NCBI GenBank assembly: GCA_963920765.1 | Contig: OY987242.1 | Location: forward strand, 8,892,789-8,956,788 | Reading direction: 5' to 3' | DNA from: Ulota crispa | Taxonomy: Eukaryota; Streptophyta; Bryopsida; Orthotrichales; Orthotrichaceae | DNA length: 64,000 bases | In this document: positions 36,888 through 47,680 of the stretch, piece by piece | Numbering within the stretch: position 1 is the first letter of the stretch | Layout: every line of letters starts with the position of its first letter | The notes under the pieces: model-generated | Told to the model about the DNA's origin: nothing | What the model saw: only the letters and a program-made list of their open reading frames with translations | Databases searched by the model: none | Position numbers and translations under genes: made by a program

Positions 36888-37249
36888 AGCTTCATGTGGA
36901 AATAAAATCATATCAATGAGAATATATGTTAAAAAAATCCTGTAATTTCTACCATAAATGAATGGTAGAATGAGGAAAATAGTTCTATAGTTTAAATTTA
37001 AAATGCACTTAAAGAGTAGAAAATTTGATTGAAAAACACACCATATTCTCTTATTTGGATTTTAACACTTGGAGCTTTCAATGGCAATAACTTTTTTAGT
37101 GTTTGACATTTTTCAAAAAAATGAAATGGAATAGAAAGAAAACTTGTCAAGCCTCATTTTCTTAGTTTGAACTACATACCAAAAATTGATGTTTTGAAAG
37201 TTACAATCAAGGCTAACTAAGACACATCCACTTTTTGGATGCACGGACC

Positions 37250-37497
37250 TTAACCCTTGAGCGCCCAAGAGACCATATTCTGGTTGCTCTGAATAAAAAA
37301 TGTTTCCTCTTTGATTGATATAATCTTTTCATTGACATAGTCAAAACATTTGTCCTTTCTCCTGTACATTCGGGCCTAGCTCTACTACCTATTGATACGT
37401 CAACTTCTATGAATCTTGTTTTTGATAACAAATTAACTGGAACGAGTTTGTATATGTCTAGATTTTAGTGAGCACGGGCTGGGCGCTTAAGGGTTAA
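37250..37497. mobile_element. Short TTAA-flanked MITE (piggyBac-like ends), 248 bp
   Basis: Ends TTAACCCTTGAGCGCCCA and TGGGCGCTTAAGGGTTAA. The terminal CCCTTGAGCGCC is close to the CCCTTTG-type ends common in animal piggyBac families. The interior is unrelated to the 0.9 kb members. Confidence 0.8.
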
Positions 37498-38187
37498 AGG
37501 GATAACCTCAAAATGCACAAGGCACCAAATTTTGGTGTTGACAATACATTGAAGTTCATCAAATCTAATTAAGTTGCTATTTTTAGTAGTTTACATTTTT
37601 GTAGTGATCTTCTTGATGTCTATTTTTAGCATCAAAACTTTTTTAAAGAATGATTGGTTACGATTTTTCTAATTAAATTTGTGTAAGGGTGTCCGTTGCA
37701 ATCTTGCCTTTTTTAATGTTGTGAGCTCTTGGAAATGAGCCCTTTATCCAATTGTCATGATACATCAATATGATTTTCATGATTGCATTGAACTCAAAGG
37801 GTAGGCGGAAACAAGGGAATAGTGATTTGATTGTTGCAATAAGTACATGATTATCTTGGGATCTTTTTGGTCCTTTTTGAGACTTCTTCAGGGTCTTTTG
37901 GAGGATTCCAAATTTTAGTGATGGAAGTGTCATGCCTTCATTGGTTGCCCTTGAGAGAAGTGAACAAAAAATGACAGGCTTGGCCTACCTCTTGAATAGA
38001 AAAAAACACATAAAACATCAATAGCTTTTGAATTGTAAATCCATCTTCAATAAAAATTGTACTCCATTGTAGCCCTTGCAAAACCATAGTTCAAAGAAAC
38101 CTTCAAGTATATTGATAAAAAATCGCAATAGAACAAGCCTATCCAAAACCTATTTCATCTCCAATAGGGACAATGGGGTTTCAAGGG

Positions 38188-39128
38188 TTCACCTCTAAAT
38201 GCCACTGAAGCTGTTTTTCTTGTTTTTGGAAGGCAATTTTGAATTTTTTGAATCGTCATTATAAGATCATTGTTAAACATTAGAACAAAATTGTAACTAA
38301 AGGATCTCAAACTTCAAGGCTTGTAGATGGTGTTGCCAAAAAAGAACTCCAAATAGGCCTAGCAAATTCTAGGAGATGTGGTGGAATGTGGATGACTATG
38401 GAATTTTTTGGTTTTTTTGGAGCTGCCCAAAACTTTTAATGCAAATTGGCAACTTTTGGAAACAAAATTGGGAAACATTCAACCATTTATGATGCTATTG
38501 AGAGTGTTTATTGTTGTTTCTTGAAAATTAAAAGCCCTCCTTTGAAACCCATGATCACATTTTCACAAATGAGCTTGCAATGCAATTGTCGGAATGCAAC
38601 CGCCCAATACAAAGAAAAGCTTTGTTTCCAATTGATTGACCCAGAATCATTATGAATGATTGAGAATTCAATGATGAGTGAACCGTCTCTAATTTGTATT
38701 ACATAAATGTTCCAAGTGAATGAGTGCAAAAACACATTTGGATTTTGTTAAATGATGAACTTTCAATATAAGAGCCTTCACTGCCCAAGGGAGTGTCCAA
38801 GCCCAAGGGAGATCTTCACTTTACTCTCAACTTGTTGCCCATTTTTCCAATGTGACAGCTTGTCATAGGCTCTTTAGTGACACTATGCACCTCACTTTTT
38901 GGTGCACAAGGGACGATTCTCCTTGTTGTTTAGCTTTCATGCACCAAAAACAATGGGAAGAAGGTATGGGAGTGATTGAAATTGAGTGCAAAAAACTAAA
39001 TTTAACGAGCAACTTCTTTAAAAAAAACCTTAAAACAATTAAATCTCTGTCTTCTTCTTCAAGCAAGGTTTCAAAGTTTCTTGAACACCCAAATTACAAA
39101 TTGGGTGCCTCAGACATTTAAGGATTAA
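38188..39128. mobile_element. Degraded TTAA-type MITE, about 940 bp
   Basis: Left end TTCACCTCTAAATGCCA (first TTAA mutated to TTCA), right end CAGACATTTAAGGATTAA. These are decayed versions of the AAATGCC end type, and the inner right arm (CACCCAAATTACAAATTGGG) matches that of 25000-25897. No ORF. Confidence 0.6.
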
Positions 39129-40318
39129 GAAAGACCTCCACATGAGATTTTGGAGGATTGCTCCACACCACCCAATTGCATCATTCTTACAAAATCACAA
39201 ATGGCCTTGATTTTACATTATTTTTTTATGTGTTAAAATTTGATTAACCTATAGAGAGAACCTACGACTTTCAAATGTGTGAAATTGTGACAAAGTGAAG
39301 GCAGAGATGGGCAACTTTTTGATTAACCACACATCTGAGCCGGTTCTAGCAAAACGATGTAAGACTTGTTTGGGCAGTAGTAGAGGGAGCCGACATGATT
39401 GGCCGGGTCCCGAGAGCTGGGTGAAATTTTGAAGGGCTCTTCCCTCGATCAATTTTGATGAGGATTTACAATTCTATGACATGAAACAATCTACGTGGCA
39501 AAGCAAAAATCAACTAAGTCTTTTTTGAGATGGGTACCAACCTGGTGGCGCTACGTGGACCTAAGACACTCAAGCAATTAAGTAACCGGACCAATAGAAG
39601 CACGTAAGCTTATAGGAAATTTGGAACTAAAGTTACTTCACTGTCATTTCATTGGTTTGTTAGTGCAAGGGCTTTTGAATAAATAGTGGCTCAGATATGC
39701 TCTCTTCTTCATTCGCCATCTCTTTGTGGTCTCACTCTTCTCTCAAGTTCGACTCAATAGGAGCACTCGGCTTGGAGCGCACCCGGTGGAGTACAAAATT
39801 TTAACCCGTGTTTGATGCAGGGCAACCCCGTTCCATTTCCATGCATGGCTTGTAAATAATGGTCACACCAGCTTCTAAAATGTGGGACGTGACAACCCAA
39901 ATTAATGCACATCTATTATCAATTAGCAAGAATAAACTTTTGTCCAAACTCTGTTGTCAGTTTTTTTGTTGAAGGTCTTAATAAGCTTAAATGAGTGACC
40001 ATTTCTTATGATGCTTAGAAGGAGTTTGTAAAAACAGCTCTACTTTCTACATAAATATAATAAATCATTAATTCAAAATTCAAAATTGTGAAAACTGTGG
40101 ATTGTAAAAGAAATTTATTGAGGAAGAAATTATCTCCAAACTCTATATTAAATGAACTTGACAATTTAGAAAAAATAAACGCACACATGAAAAATATCGC
40201 TATGAGTTTTGTAAAAATAACACTCCTTGTAAAAATCATAATAGGGAAAAGAAACTTGATTATGTGGTTTTTGGGGATTCAGATCATTGTAAAAAAACGG
40301 AGATCATATGAACACAAA
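39129..40318. other. Intergenic DNA with an unexplained moderate-GC block
   Basis: About 39250-39890 is richer in GC and has promoter-like traits: AATAAATAGTGG near 39676 followed by a pyrimidine-rich CT tract. It could be a solo LTR or a relic promoter. I could not find paired termini, so I do not assign it. Confidence 0.35.
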
Positions 40319-40432
40319 AAACAATATTAAAGGGCATATTTGGGCTTCTTCAGACATGTTGTAATTTTGAAATAGAACAATATTAAAGGGCATATTTGGG
40401 CTTCTTCAGACATGTTGTAATTTTGAAATAGA
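40319..40432. repeat. Perfect 57-bp tandem duplication
   Basis: The unit beginning AACAATATTAAAGGGCATAT and ending TGTAATTTTGAAATAG is present twice head to tail. A recent slippage or unequal-exchange event. Confidence 0.85.
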
Positions 40433-41960
40433 TTGTTTTTAGAATAACCTAATTGGAAAATGATTTTCTAGGTTTTTTTTGTTTTTAGTTTCATCAGATT
40501 ACGACAAAACAAATCTTGAATCCGATTGTTTTGAACGAAATTGATGCAAAATTTTCCAATATGCAATGACGTGGACTCAATTCAGAATCGCAGAATCTCA
40601 CATCTCATGAAACTACAGAAAATTTGGATTATCTTGATAAGTATGCTGAATCATTTGTATATTGCGATTACATAGAATGGTGTATATATAGTACATAAGA
40701 TGTTTAAACAAAACTTCTATCAATAAAAATTACGTCCAAAGTTATTGAAACGAAAATATTAATAACATTGAAAAGAAAGGATTCGATGCCGATAATCGTT
40801 TATCAAGAACTGTCTTACTCAAAACTCATTTTCTACAAATCATGAAGTTATGATTTTAATCAAATACGTAATTGTTCATTTATTGATCCGATGAATCGCC
40901 ATTCTTTTTCCCAAAGTTGTTATTAAGTAAACTTCTTTTGGGCGGAAAAACTTTGAAAATATGCATATCTCAACTTATTGGATTATATATGTTTGAGTCA
41001 AAATACGAAAAGCATAAAAAGAATCCGGTTTATTTTCTGGTGCTTTTATCATACGTGATTTCATAAAATGGATATATTTTGAAATTATAGAAAAAAGACA
41101 AACATATATGACAATTAGTATTTTGCTGAACAATAAATCTACTTTAAATTATAGTTTCAACTTTATCCTTATTTGTAAGAAACATTTCTATCCATTTGCA
41201 CATGAATGTTGCAATAATTATGTAGCTACACCATAATAAACATTTTGCTATTCTAAAACTTTCAAAAAGTTGAAGAAACGGGCTAGTACCAAAGCGTATG
41301 GTTCCTTTGTCATTTCTAAAAGGAGAAATCTTGGAGCTCTTTACTCAATTCCCCATGAACTCTAAAATCAACACTTAGAGCAGTGCCATCCATGGGCTGC
41401 CATATTGACTGAGCGGAGGGTGGTTGTTTTCCTTGCTGCTTTCAACTCTTGAATGCCACGCTAGTCATTGTGGTAGTCCTCTTTTGAAGTGCTATAATGG
41501 TGTGGCAAGTGTCCACACAATTTAGTATTGTCTCCAAAGTTGCAAATGTCAACAGCGCATGTTCCTCTCAAAAAAATTGCAAGAAAGACAACAAGAGACC
41601 TAACACATTGATTGTCAATCTTCTTACAATTTGGGTTACCTAAAAATATGATTACATTTAATAAGATTGTTTTTGCCTTCCATAATGGACCCATGCAACT
41701 ACAATCACTTCTATAAAAAAATCAAATAAAAAAATCAAATGAAAGACAACTTTTTCCCATCCTATACAACATTTTTTTATAATGCATCGGACAAAACCAG
41801 TCTGCTTGGGCATCTAGGGGTTTAGTTAAATATCACCAATCCATACTTGCTATTTCGCCAGGGTAAATTAATAGTGAAGCCTTTGATGATGAATGTCGAA
41901 TGTTGCCCCAAGTGCAGTGGCCTTGACTATTCAACCCACAACTAGTGTTATTGAGCACTA

Positions 41961-42921
41961 TTAATCCCTAAAGGACCAGGGGTGTTTAATGAGAAAAATC
42001 TCAGAAACTGTCAACTTTTAGTGCATTGCCCAAAATTTAAAATAAAAACCTTTTTTCTCAATTCCAACCATACAAAAGTGTGTCAAATAGATAAATTAAT
42101 GTGTGCAAAAAAATTCAGCCCATTTGACCACACGAATTGTAAGATTATAACATTTGAAGTGAGAAAAATAGCTTTTTTTCATTCCTGCAAAACAAGGTCA
42201 ACAGACTTTGACCCTTCCTAGAGTAAATTTTTTGCTCTACACAAATTTGAGCTTTTAGACCATTCACAAGTATATGATGTTAGGTTCACTCATGAAATTT
42301 TTCAGATGCAAATATAAAGTTTAGCTTATTCTAAATCACCCTCCAATGCAAGGAGGTTTAGTGAATTGGCAATACCTTAGTCATTCTTTCATGATTTCTT
42401 GTGCAATGTGGAAGTTTTTTATTTGAAATCTGAAAGGTGAAAAGTTGGAGACAAACATTTGGAATATGTGAAAAAAAGTTTCAAGAGCTTTAGATTTATA
42501 GATTGAAAGAAAATAGGGTTTGAAGTTAGAGGAATTTTTTTTCCTTGAAGCTACCCAAACATAGTTAACAAAGTTTGACTCCCTTTAGAATGTGATGTGA
42601 GTTCACAATTTGTTTATTTTTTTGACAATTGTACACCATGTTTTTTTAGTTACATACTTGCCAAATTTCAAAAGTTAATGAAAGTTTTAGCATAAGATTC
42701 TCCAAAGATGCTCAAACTGCCTGAACTGCCCAATTTCTTTTGGGCAACATAACTTTTGAACCGAGTATCTGATTGGGGAAAAAATTAGATTTCCACTTGG
42801 GAGATACAAATTTACACCTTGTATAACAATTTTGAGAACATCCAATAAAAATTAATTCCATATAACCCTACCCAAGTTCTCAAGTGACTATTGAACAGCC
42901 ACTTAGTCCTTTAGGGGTTAA
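41961..42921. mobile_element. TTAA-flanked MITE (piggyBac-like ends), 961 bp
   Basis: Ends TTAATCCCTAAAGGACCA and the inverse of TTAACCCCTAAAGGACTAAG. It belongs to the AAAGG end type with 31755 and 35963, but the interior is more diverged. No ORF. Confidence 0.8.
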
Positions 42922-43268
42922 CTATGTTAAGGACTACAAAACCACCAAGGTACAGATGGCGCTGCAAAGCCTTTATATGCGCTTGCGGGGGCGCTTGCTC
43001 TGCCTTCTTCAGGATGAGAGCTCTTTTGAAGCCTCCCTTTGCAAGCCTCGGATGTGTTGAGACCCAATGCCATTGTGGCCTTGAAAAACAGCACTTGCAT
43101 CAGTTTTTGGCGCAACAAAAGAAATGAAATCTGCCACATCAAAGAGGGCTTTCACCTGGCTCGGCTTTTCTATTTTCGGTGCTGTCTAGTGTCTACCCAT
43201 TGGGGCTCACCGCAGCAAATGGTGTCAAACTGTGACAAGTACCGACTACCGAGTTGGATTGATGATAA
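42922..43268. other. GC-richer stretch of unknown origin
   Basis: About 42950-43230 is GC-rich compared with its surroundings and has overlapping short ORFs on both strands, but I recognise no protein family and see no splice pattern. It could be a captured gene fragment. Confidence 0.3.
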
Positions 43269-43896
43269 TAGTGGGTGTCAAACCTGGCATTTTTCAAGGT
43301 TTCAGGATAACTTTGTCTTGATTTTTTAATAAAGTTATGGGGTGATGGTTGAATTAAATTCTCCAAAGTTATGACCCTCGCAAAGTTTCACAAACTACTT
43401 GATAAAAATTTGAGTAAGTCTTCATAACTTATGTATGGGATAATGTCACAAAGATTGATGTGTGATACTAAAGAGGGAGGGTGTGATATTAAAGAGGTTA
43501 GGGTGTGATATTACAGAGGTAATGTAGATTTTAGTAATATGATTAGTAATAACATTAACATCTTTAATTTCACACCCTCCCTTTTTAATATCACACCCTC
43601 CCTCTTTAGTATCACACTCTCCCTTTTTAGTATCACACTCTCCCTCTTTAATATCACACCCTCCCTCTTTAGTATCACACCCTCCCTCTTTAGTATCACA
43701 TTCTCCCTTTAGAAGAGAGCTACAAGATCACTTGATAACTTTTATAAAGTAAGGCCATAACTAGTTTAAGTTTTCAACCACCTCTAGAGGTGGGTGATGA
43801 AGTTATCATGCCTTATAATTTCAAAAAGTGGTTGAGTTGTGGGCTGGACCCAGCCAAACTTGTCGGGTGGGAAATAGCCAGGTTTGACACCCACTA
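43269..43896. mobile_element. DNA element with TAGTGGGTGTCAAACC ends and an internal tandem array
   Basis: Perfect 20-bp inverse ends: TAGTGGGTGTCAAACCTGGC at 43269 and its complement ending at 43896. Inside are about seven units of a 20-21 bp repeat (TATCACACCCTCCCTCTTTA) at about 43565-43707 and about three inverse units at 43460-43520, so the centre can fold. No ORF except low-complexity frames. Superfamily unassigned. Confidence 0.7.
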
Positions 43897-44296
43897 ATAC
43901 CCTTATACCACGTTGTGGCTCCTACACTGAGTATTGCGTTTAAGTTGCCCCACATTAATTTGTCAACATTTCATGCTATATAAATATTTACTGCTGCTAC
44001 AGTGTATTTCATCAAAAATTACTGCAATAAATCATTTTTAGACAACAATGATGCTGCAAAAAGACAAACTTGTAGCTTCCAAATCATAAACCATGTGAAA
44101 TCCAAATATTTTGTGTGTTGCATGTGTCTCCAAGTGGCCAAGTGATGAGTCATGAGGTAACTTACCTGAGTAAGGCAACCTAATTGTCAAGGCAACCTAA
44201 ATGCAAAATTCAATGTAGTTATGATCATCACCATCTGGATATCCAAGAAGGGATCTCCTGCATTCCAGCTGGGTATGCATCTGAGAGTTCTTTATA

Positions 44297-44619
44297 GAGA
44301 AAATTTTATGGATACCTTTGAAGTTTGCAATATTTGCATAGATATCCCTACTTTTTCAAAAATTACACAAATATCCTCGGATCAAAATCTTGAGGCATTT
44401 ATTTGTTGTGCTTGTATTTTCTTCATGACCAATGTTGAAGAATGTAATGATTGAAACAAAATAGAAGCAACATGCGCACAAAAGAAGAAGAGAAATGACA
44501 TGCACAACAAAATAAACATCTAGAAATTTTGGTCCAAAGGTATTTGTGTAATTTCTGAAAAAGCAAGGGTATCTATGTAAATGTTGCAAACTTTAGGAGT
44601 ATCCATGAAATTTTCCTCT
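44297..44619. mobile_element. MULE-like MITE, copy 4
   Basis: Ends GAAAATTTTATGGATACC and GGAGTATCCATGAAATTTTC, with TCTTTATA directly repeated on both sides (8 bp, within the usual range once TIR edges are allowed for). Same family as 10854, 11836 and 13600. Confidence 0.8.
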
Positions 44620-44662
44620 CTTTATAACGTTCAGAGAGGTATTGTGCTCTAGTACAAGTGTA

Positions 44663-45131
44663 GAGCATCTCTTGCACCCTCCAAATGTCAAGGTCCCTCT
44701 CAAATATGGATGAAAAGTAAAAAAAATCTAGCGGTGTCAAACTAAACCTCTACATTCACTAGTAGAAAATTGTGTTGAAGTCAACATAAACTACATAATG
44801 TTTTCATGCTTCTAACGCAAAAATTTGCGTTACAAGCATGAAACATCACGTAGTTTATGTTGACTTCAACACAATTTTCTATTAGTGATTTATCATCCCC
44901 TTCAAATTAGCCATATTTTAAGGGGTTTTTAAACCCTCTACAAGCTATATTTTCTTATTGTCATAGCTTACTTTATTGCTTTTGAAAATTCCTTAACTTG
45001 TGATTGGTTGACACTATATTTAACAAGTTGCATTGTTGTGGATACAAGTGACTTACATTTCCTCTCAAATGGACAGAGAGGAATTGAAGGGACCAAGGAC
45101 AGGGGTAATGACAAGGTTGCAAGAGATGCTC
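44663..45131. mobile_element. Harbinger-like MITE with GAGCATCTCTTGCA ends
   Basis: Ends GAGCATCTCTTGCA and the inverse TGCAAGAGATGCTC, flanked by GTA and TTA. A 129-bp CACTA-type hairpin (44758-44886) is nested inside. A second element of the family follows 50 bp downstream. No ORF. Confidence 0.7.
44758..44886. mobile_element. CACTA-type foldback MITE, 129 bp, nested
   Basis: Starts CACTAGTAGAAAATTGTG and ends with the inverse CACAATTTTCTATTAGTG. The arms of about 60 bp are nearly perfect and meet at a short loop (GCAAAAATTTGC), so the whole element is one hairpin. Confidence 0.85.
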
Positions 45132-45180
45132 TTACCTTCAATGTTGATAACCAAGGCTTGAAAAGGTCATCCTGGGTTTA

Positions 45181-45538
45181 GAGCATTTCTTGTAGCCCGC
45201 TACCTAAGCCACGTGCTCCCCAGTTGTTATGACTTCCTCGTTTTCAATCTCCAATAGCACTCAACACGTCCTTGTGCAAGTCGCGAGGCCTTCATATTGA
45301 ACCGCATACCCTCCAAATTTCAGCTTCAGGTCCCCTTCACTTTCCTTGGCAAGCATTGTTCAGGCACGTCTCCACTCCATAGCTAGGTGTACCTGCGCGA
45401 CTTGTTGTGACGCAGGTGCAGGCCTTGAAGATTTCAAGGCTACAAGAGAACTTTAAGCCTCGCCGTGAAAGTTTGCATCATTTTCCATGTGAAATCCCAT
45501 TTATCCAGGTGTTGCAAAGTGTGCTGCAAGAGATGCCC
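45181..45538. mobile_element. Harbinger-like MITE, second copy, with TTA duplication
   Basis: Ends GAGCATTTCTTGTAGC and the inverse GCTGCAAGAGATGCCC, flanked by TTA at 45178-45180 and 45539-45541. The interior is GC-rich and unlike the first copy. No ORF recognised. Confidence 0.75.
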
Positions 45539-45620
45539 TTAGGTGTTGACTATTATCTTTGGAAAGGATGGTACAGATTGTGAGACTGCAAACTACAGAG
45601 CACCATCACTAATAAGACGA

Positions 45621-46270
45621 TTAACCCCTCACCGCCCATAGTAGTTTGGAGTATCTTAGAATTTGCTTGAAAGTGAACAATATGCCCGCATTTTGATCAA
45701 TCTTATCAAATTTTTCTGAAGCGCAACCATACAAATTCAAGTAGACATGTTATATATCATATAGGAAAAGAAATCACAAAAATATTATTTATGGATTGAA
45801 ATTTTATAATATTTGATCCTGAGGGTGTTAAAATTGCAAAAGTGATTTTAAGCCTTTCAATCCTCTTTTTGCATCTCAAACCTAAAATTGAGGGTACCAA
45901 AAAAATATGAGTACATAAAGTATAACATGCTTAACTCTAATCAATTTATGGCTTCTCAAAATCTATTCTACATTTTTTTAAATTGAAATTTTAATGTGGT
46001 TTTTCTCCAAGTTCTAGTGTAATTGAAGCTCATTTTCAAGAGCCTTCAACACTAGAAAGTGAAGATTTGCAATGGACACCCTTGCACAAAATCTTGAATA
46101 GACAAATCACATTAATTCATTTTCAAAATCAGACTCCTAATGCTCAAACTAGACTTCAATAAGAGTTTAAAAATAATAGTAATTGTTAAAAATCTTATAG
46201 AAAGGTTATGTATCCCTGAAATAAAATTCAAAGAAGACCAATTTGGGCCCCTTGGGCGGTGAGGGGTTAA
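45621..46270. mobile_element. TTAA-flanked MITE (piggyBac-like ends), 650 bp
   Basis: Ends TTAACCCCTCACCGCCCA and GGGCGGTGAGGGGTTAA. The interior is a diverged copy of 25000-25897 without its internal duplication (AGACATGTTATATATCATAT against AGACATGTTAGAGATTACAT). No ORF. Confidence 0.85.
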
Positions 46271-46680
46271 TTTGGATCCTACACGTGGCACATGTAATTG
46301 GTATGGGACAACGGAAAAGCGCATTCTAATTTTCTCTTGGGAGAGTGGTGCCACGTGGCTTCCTTGTACATTGCCAATTGACCCCTTGGAAGACAAGGAG
46401 CATGGGCCTCCATGTCGAAAATCTAAAGGCGTTTCCAGATATTAAAGTTATGAAGGAACCTAACCTATACGCAATACAATAGTGCCTCAATATAATGAAG
46501 GTATCAAGACAGCATATTCATTTCATGTAAGAAAAACATTCATTATAACTAAAAGACCTTTGGAGCTCCCTAGCCACCAGGGACAGTCAACTACTTCATC
46601 TTAGCCAAGTGTTTTTTCTTATAAAAGTTCATCTTAGCAAAGCACTACTGTACAAGTTTGGTTTTATGTTGACCTTGTAC

Positions 46681-47143
46681 AGTGGTGCTTGGTTAGCATC
46701 AACCAAGGCTTAAATTGCTGGCGAATTCTGATAGATTTCCTCCATTGCTTTCCCTTCCCTCCAAAAATTCTCCAATATAGAGGGGACAACTCAGCACTCA
46801 TTTGCCAAAAATTCAAACCCTGGCGTCAATCTTTGTAAAATCAATAATTGGATAAGATCACAACCCCACTCTCCTTTTGCTCAAAAGTATGTATTATGAG
46901 CTTGGAAAAAGTCAAGTGCTTGCATATGGTCAATGTTTTCTTTTCATCAATTCCCATTTTGACTCTTTAGTTAGAAAGGCATCTGGTTAGTATCCCAAAA
47001 ACATGGGTGGGAAAGCACCTCCAAAGTTGTAACCCCTAAAACTAGGAAAAATAACATAAATGGAGGGTTTGTTTATGATCAATGCTTGGATAAGGTCAAC
47101 ACTTTCTACAAGCCCAAAGTGTTGACACTAACCAAGCACCACT
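46681..47143. mobile_element. MITE with AGTGGTGCTTGGTTAG ends
   Basis: Left end AGTGGTGCTTGGTTAGCATC, right end GACACTAACCAAGCACCACT. No ORF. Superfamily not assigned. Confidence 0.7.
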
Positions 47144-47203
47144 ATATTTAAATCGGACCACAGTACGCAATTCACATGAGCATGTGGATTTCATATGAAC
47201 TAG

Positions 47204-47524
47204 TAGGAGGCTCATAAACCAACCCTCTAAGGGTTGAAACTGAATTTTGGAGAGAGGTGAAATTTTTTGAACTATTTTTCAGTAAAGTTTTCTTGAAAGA
47301 CAAGAAGAATTGACATCTAACTCAAGTTGTTTCATATTTTTTGGAACTTTGTTGAATAAGTCATAAAATTTTGAAGTGAAAAGGCCATAGGGCTCTAAAA
47401 CAGTTCACCTCCTCAAATGTACTTTGTTTGTACATTTTTGAAACTTATGAAAACAACATGTATACATGAAATACATTTAAGAAGGTGGATGGTTTTAGAG
47501 CTTGAGTGGAATATGAGCCTCCTA
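47204..47524. mobile_element. Small element with TAGGAGGCTCATA ends (Tc1/mariner-like)
   Basis: Inverse ends TAGGAGGCTCATA and TATGAGCCTCCTA; TA at both borders is consistent with a mariner-type target. Pairing inward is patchy. No ORF. Confidence 0.6.
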
Positions 47525-47680
47525 CCTTAATATGGAAAATGAAATCTTGAAATGGCATGATATCAAACATGCACGTACTTGGCATTAATTTGTTCCAATG
47601 AATACATAAAATTGAAATATAAGTTAGAATTGTCTTCCTTGGAGTTTGTTAGTAAGGTAGACAGACCCATACCCGATAGT

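Noticed and set aside
42924-43329. Overlapping ORFs of 67-96 codons in a GC-rich stretch
   Set aside because: They were tested in all frames for a known domain without success; stops interrupt each frame. It may be a gene fragment but cannot be named.
43511-43699. Repetitive peptide ORF with ILKRE units, and a CRISPR-like look of the array
   Set aside because: The frame is only the translation of a 20-21 bp tandem repeat without spacers. There are no unique spacers, so it is not CRISPR, and the genome is eukaryotic.
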